From the NCBI RefSeq assembly GCF_947179165.1, contig NC_077245.1, forward strand, positions 40,975,286-41,039,285: 64,000 nucleotides of DNA, in the 5' to 3' direction. Origin of the DNA: Solanum dulcamara (Eukaryota > Streptophyta > Magnoliopsida > Solanales > Solanaceae). This document shows, one piece after another, positions 40,401 to 42,041 of this stretch (position 1 is the stretch's first letter; each line of letters opens with the position of its first letter). The position numbers and the translations under genes are program-made. The notes under the pieces are model-generated. The model did no database searches, was not told the DNA's origin, and worked only from the letters and a program-made list of their open reading frames with translations.

Positions 40401-40630
40401 GAAAAAATGGAGGAAAACTAAATGGAGGGGATCTCAGTCCAATTGTTCTCTATATTTTGATGATAGTCACTGCAGGTGTTAAAATTTTGTGAATTTATGT
40501 TGAAAGGCTATTTTGGACTTGTCAGGGTTCCCCATTACCAACACTGCTTGATGATGATATGACATCCTTAATTGATTTTGGAGTTGGCAATGGATCAACA
40601 ATTCTTGTGGAAGAAGAGTTAATGTTATAA
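1..40630 (+). CDS. TBCE: Tubulin-folding cofactor E (TBCE), 5'-partial, 15 exons
   Basis: Tubulin-folding cofactor E acts in the cytosol with cofactors C and D to assemble and dissociate alpha/beta-tubulin dimers; in Arabidopsis the orthologue is the PFIFFERLING gene (family knowledge). Joining the fifteen exons gives 483 residues and a stop with no internal stop or frame break. Order: CAP-Gly C-terminal part (residues 1-45 of the visible part), linker, leucine-rich repeats (about 100-330), a region resembling the LRR-UBL linker, and a ubiquitin-like domain (about 424-483). Recognisable blocks include [59 protein letters not shown] and LFLQEEGSP. The N-terminal half of CAP-Gly lies upstream. 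All introns are GT-AG. Introns 2, 11 and 14 are 7.7, 17.1 and 8.7 kb, mostly transposons; the other introns are much smaller. The intact frame suggests a functional gene. No start codon or promoter is visible. Confidence 0.95.
139..689 (+). other. TBCE intron 1, unannotated
   Basis: GT-AG intron of 551 bp, AT-rich, with a pyrimidine tract before the acceptor. I see no repeat signature in it. Confidence 0.8.
690..860 (+). CDS. TBCE: TBCE exon b
   Basis: The acceptor is CTCCAG before 690. The first two bases complete a GAT codon, then the exon reads [18 protein letters not shown] and [16 protein letters not shown]. Two donors fit: GTAATT at 861 and GTCATA at 837. Both leave one base, so both join exon c in frame and differ by eight codons. 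I chose 861 because it gives a longer TTTP-x-LKELDL run into the LRR. The choice is inference. Confidence 0.85.
861..1227 (+). other. Start of TBCE intron 2, nothing recognised
   Basis: AT-rich intron sequence between the exon b donor and the L1 relic. No domain or repeat structure is visible. Confidence 0.6.
1228..1700 (+). pseudogene. L1-type LINE relic: RNase H domain
   Basis: The reading [20 protein letters not shown], followed by [14 protein letters not shown], is the start of the RNase H domain found at the C-terminus of plant L1-like polyproteins and related host proteins. The end of the domain appears in another frame near 1551-1605 as [15 protein letters not shown]. The usual Asp of the ADALA motif is Asn here, and frames are broken between the parts. 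It is a dead fragment inside TBCE intron 2. Confidence 0.75.
1701..2094 (+). other. TBCE intron 2 spacer
   Basis: AT-rich, no recognisable feature. Confidence 0.5.
2104..2190 (+). mobile_element. 5'-truncated RTE/TS-SINE tail, 87 bp, 9-bp TSD
   Basis: The insert starts in the CTACCTCCACGAGGTAGGGG motif and ends with TTTCACTGGGTATG(TTG)n, the shared 3' end of Solanaceae RTE LINEs and TS SINEs. It is flanked by GTTTTAGGT at 2095-2103 and 2191-2199. Confidence 0.8.
2200..3489 (+). other. TBCE intron 2, unassigned repeat-like stretch
   Basis: The first half is ordinary AT-rich intron. From about 2780 to 3300 the composition changes to C/T-rich sequence with short CGACATTTCCAACGACATTT repeats near 3090-3125. 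It may be part of an LTR or another decayed element; I cannot name it. Short reading frames here have no recognisable domain. Confidence 0.4.
3500..3687 (+). mobile_element. tRNA-derived SINE (Au/SolS type) with 10-bp TSD
   Basis: GGGGAGCCTTGG near the start, CACGGGTTCAAGCC (pol III B-box-like, about 3553-3566), then GACCCTGCGCATAGCGGGAG and GTGCACCGGGCTGCCC with a T-run tail. This matches the layout of the Au/SolS SINE family in Solanaceae (recognised from memory). Perfect direct repeats ATTATACATA lie at 3490-3499 and 3688-3697. Full-length by eye. Confidence 0.88.
3738..5525 (+). mobile_element. RTE-clade LINE copy A, 5' part (degenerate)
   Basis: It encodes an APE-type endonuclease start ([20 protein letters not shown], stop at 3940) and then a 206-codon open stretch 3953-4573, including [19 protein letters not shown] and [11 protein letters not shown]. 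After 4573 the frame decays with many stops, but the RT-upstream motif [16 protein letters not shown] is readable around 5415-5465. The copy stops within the ENQFGFMP block, where a MITE begins at 5526. The C-terminal part resumes at 7488. Confidence 0.85.
5526..5716 (+). mobile_element. hAT-type MITE fragment (same family as 19161-19556)
   Basis: It begins CAGTGTTGTCAAAGGTGCGC and continues with the AAGCGC-rich left part seen in the complete copy at 19161. Its right half is missing because a gypsy LTR starts at 5717. It was inserted in the RT region of RTE copy A. Confidence 0.75.
5717..7487 (+). mobile_element. Truncated gypsy LTR, family A
   Basis: It begins TGTAACACCCC, the reverse-orientation start of the LTRs at 16911 and 27893. 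The first 530 bp are packed with palindrome-like CTACGRNYCGTAG motifs, as in those LTRs. Homology then runs through ATGATTATGAA-type AT-rich sequence, the GTACCGAGCGGATATTAGG region and GGTCCTTACCTTGGCAAGTA, and breaks off near 7487. About 400 bp of the LTR end is missing, and no TSD can be shown. It is either a truncated solo LTR or the remnant of a larger deletion. Confidence 0.75.
7488..8145 (+). mobile_element. RTE-clade LINE copy A, C-terminal part and 3' UTR
   Basis: It reads [20 protein letters not shown] and [12 protein letters not shown], then [20 protein letters not shown] before a stop at 7853. This is the conserved C-terminal region of RTE polyproteins. The 3' UTR has the TTTACCTCCACGAGGTAG hairpin motif and ends GGGATTTCACTAGGTATG(TTG)n. 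The RT core between 5525 and 7488 has been lost or replaced. Confidence 0.82.
8146..8563 (+). other. End of TBCE intron 2
   Basis: AT-rich with an 18-T run near 8422-8439 and a polypyrimidine acceptor. No feature is recognised. Confidence 0.5.
8564..8610 (+). CDS. TBCE: TBCE exon c: first LRR strand
   Basis: After TTGTTGCAG the exon reads [15 protein letters not shown] and stops at GTAATG. The pattern LxxLDLTGxLLSDW is a leucine-rich repeat. At only 47 nt it is an island after a 7.7 kb transposon-filled intron. Confidence 0.9.
8611..9371 (+). other. TBCE intron 3, nothing recognised
   Basis: GT-AG intron of 761 bp, AT-rich. I see no repeat signature. Confidence 0.7.
9372..9518 (+). CDS. TBCE: TBCE exon d: LRR
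   Basis: Forty-nine complete codons lie between TCGCAG and [26 protein letters not shown], then an LRR unit ending [16 protein letters not shown] leucines are regularly spaced ([25 protein letters not shown]). Confidence 0.93.
9595..9669 (+). CDS. TBCE: TBCE exon e: LRR
   Basis: Twenty-five codons between ATGGCAG and GTGTGT read [20 protein letters not shown] and continue LRDIT. The [14 protein letters not shown] stretch is an LRR unit. Intron d/e is only 76 bp. Confidence 0.93.
9670..10655 (+). other. TBCE intron 5, 5' part
   Basis: AT-rich intron with a T-run near 9775-9793. No recognisable coding or mobile sequence. Confidence 0.6.
10656..10840 (+). mobile_element. tRNA-derived SINE in TBCE intron 5
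   Basis: AGAGGTCTCGTGG at the head, CAGGTTCAAATCC (B-box-like) at 10703-10715, then the CAAGCTGGCCCACACACCAC block and GGTTATAAAAA at the end, as in a Solanaceae SINE family. The short direct repeat TAAATTA at 10649-10655 and 10841-10847 may be the TSD; it is weak. Confidence 0.7.
10886..10995 (+). CDS. TBCE: TBCE exon f: LRR
   Basis: Between TTTCCAG and GTGATG the exon reads [20 protein letters not shown] and on to [16 protein letters not shown]. It leaves two bases (AG), completed by the first A of the next exon to give Arg. LRR core: [12 protein letters not shown]. Confidence 0.93.
11078..11220 (+). CDS. TBCE: TBCE exon g: LRR
   Basis: The exon runs from ATTCAG to [24 protein letters not shown], a polar insert, then [13 protein letters not shown]. 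It contains an LRR followed by a variable loop ([20 protein letters not shown]), as in plant cofactor E. Confidence 0.93.
11307..11368 (+). CDS. TBCE: TBCE exon h
   Basis: Between TTTACAG and GTAAGA the exon reads [20 protein letters not shown], with a first codon split from exon g (Gly). It is an LRR unit. Confidence 0.9.
11369..12514 (+). other. TBCE intron 8
   Basis: GT-AG intron of 1146 bp with one small retro-insert (11646-11694) and otherwise featureless AT-rich sequence. Confidence 0.7.
11646..11694 (+). mobile_element. Very short RTE/TS tail insertion, 49 bp, 16-bp TSD
   Basis: The insert is only the last part of the family tail (CTCCACGGTGTGGGATTCCA, then CTGAG and five TTG). The flanks are the perfect 16-bp repeat TAATGTGGTTGTTTCC at 11630-11645 and 11695-11710. 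It is an extreme 5' truncation by target-primed reverse transcription. Confidence 0.85.
12515..12622 (+). CDS. TBCE: TBCE exon i: end of LRR, strongly conserved block
   Basis: Thirty-six codons between TTCGTAG and GTAAAT read [20 protein letters not shown] and continue [16 protein letters not shown]. The NPI.D...GG.PRF.LIARL block is the most family-specific stretch in the window and identifies cofactor E. Confidence 0.96.
12704..12738 (+). CDS. TBCE: TBCE exon j (35 nt)
   Basis: Between TTTCAG and GTATGT the exon reads [11 protein letters not shown] and leaves two bases, completed to Arg by exon k. The [11 protein letters not shown] run across the junction is typical of the post-LRR cap. 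Confidence 0.9.
12739..13690 (+). other. TBCE intron 10, 5' part
   Basis: AT-rich. It includes a G-run (about 13161-13182). No feature is recognised. Confidence 0.5.
13691..14215 (-). pseudogene. L1-type LINE relic: zinc-binding region of reverse transcriptase
   Basis: The minus strand reads [20 protein letters not shown], then [15 protein letters not shown] and [10 protein letters not shown]. This matches the zf-RVT region (Cys-rich, LxxRG, CxxC, HxLLHC, LW) that follows RT in plant L1 elements. The piece is open for 115 codons (13864-14211). It ends about 30 bp before the exon k acceptor of TBCE. Confidence 0.8.
14246..14311 (+). CDS. TBCE: TBCE exon k
   Basis: Between TTCTTCAG and GTATAT the exon reads [20 protein letters not shown] and ends PR with a split codon. 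It lies right next to an L1 relic at the end of the preceding intron and before the 17 kb intron 11. Confidence 0.93.
14312..14762 (+). other. Start of TBCE intron 11
   Basis: AT-rich, no recognisable feature. Confidence 0.5.
14763..14992. mobile_element. MITE with GGGGTCRTTTGGT terminal inverted repeats
   Basis: The left end GGGGTCATTTGGTGTGAGGG pairs with the right end (reverse complement GGGGTCGTTTGGTTGAAAA). Inside are repeated GGGATAAGTTATCC palindromes. Length is 230 bp. No clear TSD, so the superfamily is open. Confidence 0.7.
15033..15089 (+). mobile_element. Single end of a TIR element
   Basis: CTCATTTGTTTGCACTTAAT followed by GGATGTCTGAATTTGAATG resembles the inverted right end of the element at 30355-31334. 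Its own partner end may be that right end, with everything between inserted later, or it may be a separate broken copy. Confidence 0.45.
15090..16176. mobile_element. Non-autonomous PIF/Harbinger-like element, TAA TSD
   Basis: The left end GGGGTCGTTTGGTA and the right end (reverse complement GACCCGTTTGGTAG) are inverted repeats flanked by TAA at 15087-15089 and 16177-16179. Length is 1087 bp including a later 96-bp insertion. The interior is AT-rich with GGATTAGT/ACTAATCC repeats and no transposase. Confidence 0.7.
15550..15632 (+). mobile_element. 5'-truncated RTE/TS tail, 83 bp, 13-bp TSD
   Basis: AATGAGGTAGTGGTAAGGTA through CACTTGTGGGATTTCACTGG and (TTG)n. It is flanked by TGATGTGCCACTA at 15537-15549 and 15633-15645, and nested inside the TAA-flanked element. 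Confidence 0.87.
16180..16910 (-). mobile_element. RTE LINE copy B, C-terminal part and 3' tail
   Basis: The minus strand reads [20 protein letters not shown] and [13 protein letters not shown], then RSRGRPKKY before a stop. The 3' UTR ends at the (CAA)n on the plus strand near 16180, the reverse of the TTG tail. The upstream half lies at 29997-30345, separated by the gypsy element at 16911-29991. Confidence 0.85.
17004..17105. repeat. 51-bp tandem duplication inside the E1 3' LTR
   Basis: Two identical-looking units at 17004-17054 and 17055-17105, each starting GTCAAGTAAAACATAATTG. The 5' LTR has a single unit (about 27985-28035), so this arose after insertion. Confidence 0.85.
18650..19015. 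repeat. Array of CTACGAGTCGTAG-like palindromes in LTR family A (E1 3' LTR)
   Basis: About a dozen near-palindromic motifs of the type TCTACGAGTCGT, CTACGGATCGTAG and CCTATGACTCGTAG are spread over about 370 bp next to the LTR start. The same array recurs at 29575-29935 and 5780-6245. The location is in the presumed U3. Confidence 0.75.
19071..19084 (-). promoter_or_regulatory. E1 polypurine tract
   Basis: The minus strand reads AAGGGAGGAGATAT immediately before the 3' LTR start, the expected second-strand primer. Confidence 0.75.
19161..19556. mobile_element. hAT-type MITE, complete, 8-bp TSD ACATGAAT
   Basis: The ends CAGTGTAGTCAAAGG and (reverse complement) CAGTGTTATCAAAGG are inverted repeats. 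A perfect 8-bp duplication ACATGAAT lies at 19153-19160 and 19557-19564. Length is 396 bp, rich in AAGCGC motifs near both ends, with a (TA)n run at about 19415-19441. It was inserted in the E1 region just upstream of the polypurine tract. No coding capacity. Confidence 0.93.
19722..20349 (-). pseudogene. E1 pol C-terminus with chromodomain
   Basis: The minus strand from the hAT junction reads [15 protein letters not shown], then decays, then [20 protein letters not shown] and [12 protein letters not shown], ending with [20 protein letters not shown] and VLWRNQ, a stop, [20 protein letters not shown], and a final stop at 19722. DRQVKxLRNK..VKVLWRN..xxATWEAE is the chromodomain of plant chromoviruses, which directs integration toward particular chromatin. 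An in-frame stop sits inside the domain. Confidence 0.85.
20628..20770. repeat. CTT/CT-rich microsatellite in hAT 5' region
   Basis: Repeated TTCTTCTTCTCTTC blocks at about 20630-20670 and 20708-20765, in the transposase leader. Confidence 0.7.
21014..22051 (+). CDS. hAT transposase exon 1: BED finger, DUF659 region
   Basis: The exon starts [20 protein letters not shown] (upstream in-frame ATG at 20921 is less likely). A BED-type zinc finger follows: [20 protein letters not shown] with the final Cys in KVCPKVP. A linker with acidic [11 protein letters not shown] leads to the DUF659/RNase H-like region: [36 protein letters not shown] and [13 protein letters not shown]. The pattern LMDKWT / VVTDNA / TPCAAH is diagnostic of plant hAT transposases and their domesticated relatives. 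The frame is open to a splice-like point near 22030, where GAGTCTTGA follows ACAG|GTGAACT; the donor at 22035 (GTGAAC) is likely. Confidence 0.87.
   Translation: MAQKRDPSWAYGIAMRSNTKIKCVFCDMTYNGRIFRHKKHLIGGYKDVKVCPKVPNSVKEEIKEYFTKKNEFKTQINPEASMVNLVDDDEMDDEVEVNMPMGPPSKKKPSISESGSSTASNVKGPLNLYFSQKPNEKRKGRPIDLEASSKILRDRAVSAFARWMYDAGLPFNCVNYTECFGEFIEAVGQYGPGIKPPTYHEVRVPCLKKEVEKTNKIVEDHKVQWKMYGCSILMDKWTTRNGKMIINVLVNSPKGSVFLESHDASDSSTDSNKMFNLFEKTILKIGKENVVQVVTDNANENKKVGDMLKGVFPHIFWTPCAAHSINLMFGDSFKEALYSTGELES
22122..22830 (+). pseudogene. hAT transposase exon 2 (one nonsense codon)
   Basis: After TTGAATAG the sequence reads [20 protein letters not shown] and MRRYTK, then a stop at 22201, then [20 protein letters not shown] and on through [32 protein letters not shown] and [20 protein letters not shown] to [10 protein letters not shown] donor GTGAGC follows near 22827. 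The single TAA is the only visible break. Confidence 0.82.
22904..23045 (+). pseudogene. hAT transposase exon 3: start of C-terminal dimerisation domain
   Basis: [20 protein letters not shown], then [20 protein letters not shown]. The CERNWSxxEHxR motif is the conserved start of the hAT dimerisation region. Confidence 0.82.
23069..23544 (+). pseudogene. hAT transposase exon 4: C-terminus with one frameshift
   Basis: [40 protein letters not shown] and [15 protein letters not shown] follow the family C-terminus. A one-base shift near 23390, in an AAAGGAAAAAAG run, precedes [20 protein letters not shown] and an acidic tail ending [10 protein letters not shown] and a stop at 23542-23544. Confidence 0.78.
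23799..24300 (-). pseudogene. E1 integrase core domain
   Basis: The minus strand reads [20 protein letters not shown] and [15 protein letters not shown], then [20 protein letters not shown]. This is the rve integrase core. The second catalytic Asp of the SDRGxQF motif is Tyr (SYRGTQF), so the enzyme is inactive even where the frame is open. The core continues to [10 protein letters not shown] at the hAT junction. Confidence 0.88.
24301..24693 (-). pseudogene. E1 integrase zinc-binding (H2C2) region
   Basis: The minus strand is open for 130 codons with [40 protein letters not shown] and [20 protein letters not shown]. [18 protein letters not shown] is the H..H half of the HHCC zinc-binding domain. 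The open stretch ends where the CxxC half should begin. Confidence 0.85.
24870..25900 (-). pseudogene. E1 reverse transcriptase and RNase H
   Basis: The minus strand has [20 protein letters not shown] and [20 protein letters not shown], then [19 protein letters not shown] and [15 protein letters not shown] (RT), a frame change near 25510, then [11 protein letters not shown] (YxDD-type motif as FIDD, about 25440-25475). RNase H reads [20 protein letters not shown] and [20 protein letters not shown], then [20 protein letters not shown]. This is the Ty3/gypsy order. Frame breaks make it non-functional. Confidence 0.9.
26210..26490 (-). pseudogene. E1 aspartic protease region
   Basis: The minus strand reads YVLLDPGAN, a stop, then [20 protein letters not shown] and [17 protein letters not shown], the retropepsin region of chromoviruses (DPGA in place of DSGA), with several stops. 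Confidence 0.7.
26555..26970 (-). pseudogene. E1 gag nucleocapsid: two zinc knuckles
   Basis: The minus strand reads [12 protein letters not shown] then [18 protein letters not shown]-type knuckles that bind element RNA. It is separated from the capsid region by a stop near 26970. Confidence 0.85.
26971..27558 (-). pseudogene. E1 gag capsid region
   Basis: 195 open codons. Key blocks are [60 protein letters not shown] and [20 protein letters not shown], as in the retrotransposon gag domain. A stop follows LMTHAE. Confidence 0.9.
27876..27887 (-). promoter_or_regulatory. E1 primer binding site
   Basis: The minus strand reads TGGTATTAGAGT next to the 5' LTR, one or two bases from the plant initiator tRNA-Met site TGGTATCAGAGC. 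Confidence 0.8.
27893..29991 (-). mobile_element. Chromovirus E1: 5' LTR (2099 bp)
   Basis: Same family and orientation as 16911-19070. The plus strand begins TGTCACACCCCAAGCTAG and ends GGGGTCTTACA. E1 as a whole spans 16911-29991 (13.1 kb; about 9.2 kb without the hAT and MITE) and sits inside RTE copy B. Confidence 0.9.
29997..30345 (-). mobile_element. RTE LINE copy B, RT part (5'-truncated)
   Basis: The minus strand reads [20 protein letters not shown] and [20 protein letters not shown], then [11 protein letters not shown] at the gypsy junction. Across the gypsy element it continues as [17 protein letters not shown] at 16910. The 5' truncation point is near 30345, within the CMLFADD region. 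Confidence 0.85.
30355..31334. mobile_element. TIR element with CCA/CAT-rich interior
   Basis: The left end TTAGTTTTCATTAAG and the right end (reverse complement CATTTGTTTTCATTAAGA) plus inner ATTAAGATCT/AGATCTAGA blocks are inverted. From about 30470 to 31085 the interior is a degenerate ACC/ATC trinucleotide tract. No transposase is visible. Confidence 0.6.
30470..31085. repeat. Degenerate ACC/ATC trinucleotide-rich tract
   Basis: About 600 bp of ACCACCACTAC/CATCATCAC-type sequence. It reads as Ser/Thr-rich runs in several frames but has no coding signature. Confidence 0.85.
31386..31477 (+). CDS. TBCE: TBCE exon l
   Basis: After GGTGCAG the exon reads [20 protein letters not shown] then [10 protein letters not shown]. 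The donor is GTATGG at 31478. Reading through instead would hit a stop about 36 bases later, so splicing is needed. The 92-bp intron then joins exon m as SLISITLKCV. Confidence 0.92.
31570..31646 (+). CDS. TBCE: TBCE exon m
   Basis: Between CTGTGCAG and GTATGA the exon reads [20 protein letters not shown] and continues PATTT, after a split Ser codon. Confidence 0.92.
31728..31805 (+). CDS. TBCE: TBCE exon n: ubiquitin-like domain, first half
   Basis: Twenty-six codons between ATTCAG and GTACGT read [20 protein letters not shown] and continue LFLQEE. This is the first beta-strand pair and helix of the UBL fold. Confidence 0.93.
31843..32799. mobile_element. Long-TIR foldback (MULE-like) element in TBCE intron 14
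   Basis: The outer ends ATAATGGATC and GATCCATTAT are inverted, followed inward by CCCCCTAAACTATCACATTT, TTAGTTTCATAC and GTGCTAAACCCC motifs on one side and their complements on the other, in roughly 150 bp arms. No TSD found and no coding region. Confidence 0.65.
32938..33540. mobile_element. Probable partial MITE (GGGGTGTTCACGGTTCGG end)
   Basis: The GGTGTTCACGGTTCGGGTTG start is typical of a plant non-autonomous hAT-like repeat. The interior is AT-rich with TTTGGTT repeats. I do not find the opposite end. It hosts a small RTE/TS tail insertion. Confidence 0.45.
33136..33216 (+). mobile_element. 5'-truncated RTE/TS tail, 81 bp, 12-bp TSD
   Basis: GTTAGTGGTAAGGTCTGCGT through TTTCACGGGTATG and (TTG)n. 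It is flanked by TCCTTTTTCTAC at 33124-33135 and 33217-33228. Confidence 0.87.
33590..33857 (+). mobile_element. RTE LINE copy D, C-terminal fragment (left of Helitron)
   Basis: Plus-strand remnants of the RTE C-terminus, such as [13 protein letters not shown], are interrupted at 33857 by the Helitron. The 3' UTR continues at 38714. Confidence 0.65.
34391..35082 (-). pseudogene. RTE copy C: thumb and C-terminal region
   Basis: [40 protein letters not shown] and [14 protein letters not shown], a stop/frame break at about 34730, then [40 protein letters not shown] and [20 protein letters not shown], stop at 34391. Confidence 0.88.
35086..35586 (-). pseudogene. RTE copy C: reverse transcriptase catalytic half
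   Basis: [60 protein letters not shown] and [13 protein letters not shown]. The FADD box and FIDLEKAYD supply the catalytic Asp residues, which are intact. It ends in a stop just after NDKLEGWR. Confidence 0.9.
35481..36035 (-). pseudogene. RTE copy C: reverse transcriptase, first half
   Basis: [60 protein letters not shown] and [20 protein letters not shown] are classic non-LTR RT motifs. A frameshift follows ENQFGFM. Confidence 0.88.
36051..36344 (-). pseudogene. RTE copy C: linker region
   Basis: [20 protein letters not shown] and [20 protein letters not shown] (a small MANK duplication) to [20 protein letters not shown], then a stop. Basic linker between endonuclease and RT. Confidence 0.8.
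36440..37339 (-). pseudogene. RTE copy C: APE endonuclease domain (299 codons)
   Basis: [70 protein letters not shown] and [20 protein letters not shown] follow the AP-endonuclease fold. It nicks target DNA to prime reverse transcription. The GGNFNGH motif replaces the usual GDFN/GDLN, so the catalytic Asp appears to be Asn or Gly here. It ends with a stop after the [11 protein letters not shown] block, where the RTE frame normally continues. Confidence 0.85.
38128..38195. repeat. 34-bp tandem duplication in the Helitron
   Basis: CACTAAATCCATATCACTAA begins each of two identical units at 38128-38161 and 38162-38195. Confidence 0.85.
38714..38955 (+). mobile_element. RTE LINE copy D, 3' UTR (right of Helitron)
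   Basis: AGTCCCATAGTATCTTATTA, then the CACAAAGGTAGGGGTAAGGT hairpin-type motif and a decayed GTATGTGTATG end resemble the RTE 3' UTR. It is read as the continuation of 33590-33857. Confidence 0.6.
38956..40525 (+). other. End of TBCE intron 14
   Basis: AT-rich. A stretch of about 39375-39952 has GGTATGGTATTTG-type repeats and ends TATGTCCACCCCTA, resembling a MITE. I could not match its two ends convincingly. No coding signal. Confidence 0.45.
40526..40630 (+). CDS. TBCE: TBCE last exon: ubiquitin-like domain, second half, and stop
   Basis: After CTTGTCAG the exon reads [20 protein letters not shown], then [14 protein letters not shown] and TAA at 40628-40630. It joins the LFLQEE end of exon n in frame despite 8.7 kb of intervening transposons. 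Confidence 0.94.
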   Translation, partial: GSPLPTLLDDDMTSLIDFGVGNGSTILVEEELML

Positions 40631-41110
40631 GAAATATTAAAACTTGCAGTGAATCTTTGTCACGCAATATACTCTTGGAATTTGAGAATATCTTTTTTGA
40701 CTCTCGTTCTAAGTTTGTGCTCCAAAAATGTTTTCATGAGCAGACTCTCTCCCTCCTTCCCTTTTCATCTCCCTCAAAGGTAATTGTACTAGATTGCAGG
40801 ATGTTTGGTTGATTTTCTGGCTAATACATGTAGATGATGCTTTTGTGACACTACAATATAACTGTCAGAATTTGCAACACTGTTTTTAAGAAGGGAAAGG
40901 ACGTAAAAAAAATGGAAGCGGGGAGGCTCAAGTGAATCAAAATGCAAGCTTACTTTGAAATAAGGTGCACGTCCACCAATAATTCCTGATAATTTCAAAT
41001 AATAAAAATAATTTTCAATTTTCAATTTAGTGAAGATGAAAAATATGACTCAACTTTATATCTAAAATAAAAATCTCAGGTGCTGATTTATGAAGGATAA
41101 AATAAAGTAG
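40631..41110 (+). other. Probable TBCE 3' UTR and downstream flank
   Basis: There is no reading frame of note after the TBCE stop. AT-rich sequence contains AATAAA-like poly(A) signals near 41002 and 41097. The exact cleavage site cannot be read from sequence. Confidence 0.4.
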
Positions 41111-42041
41111 AAAGATGTCGAGATTGAGAAATAGCAAGAGGATACTCAAAACAAATTCCTTGGTCATTGGCTAGATATGTGCATGATTAAGGGGCAATGC
41201 AAGTGTTGTCTTTAACTTTTTAAAGTATGTTGTCTTGGGTAATGTAGTTGTGCCAGTCTGCCAGAGCAGGCAATTGACATGGCCTGTGGGATGACGTGCA
41301 ATAAGAAATGGGTGAGTGTCAAGGAATTATCACAGGCTGACAATGATAATTGTCGTTTGACAATCAACAAATGTAAAACAAAATATCAAAAGTTGAAGTG
41401 TTACATACCTTTCTGTAAGTGTAGCAAAGGAGTATATTTCGTTACTGATTAAGGAGGGAGTCGTCCTCTATAATTACCCTAGATATTAGGCACACGGGCT
41501 CAATATATATTACTTTTTGTCTCAATTTATGTGACAAATTGAATTTAGTGTCAACTAAAGTTTTGATTACATTTTTTTCAAATAATATATGTTGCTCCTT
41601 CTGGCCGATTTATGTGGCACACATGGAATTAGGAGATTCAACTAAATTTCTTATATGATTTTTAAATATTTTCATTTGTTAATTTATTGGGATTTATAGT
41701 ACTTTTAATGTAATTTTTAAATAATATATGCTACTCCTTCTATTCCGATTTATGCAACACAAATGAACTCAGCAGAATCACCAAATTTCTTACATGATTT
41801 TTAAATATTTTCATTTGTATTGTGATTTATAGTATCTAGTCAAATTTTAAGGGTCAATTAAATCTTTTATATATTTTTTAAATATTTAAAATTGTTAATT
41901 ATTTTGATTTATATTACTTTTATTTGGTAGATTGTATTAGAAAAGAATAATGCATGCATTATCTTTGTGTATTGTTAGCATCTTATTTGTTACACCTTTT
42001 TAGCTTTATGTAAAACTAATGTGTATTGAGTATTGAGGAGT
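41111..42041. other. Intergenic AT-rich DNA with two related 130-bp units
   Basis: Two diverged direct units at about 41579-41705 and 41706-41835 share CTCCTTCT..GATTTATG and ATGATTTTTAAATATTTTCA. The CTCCTTC-N-ATTTATGTGGCA start resembles Stowaway/Mariner-type MITE ends. No genes. Confidence 0.5.
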
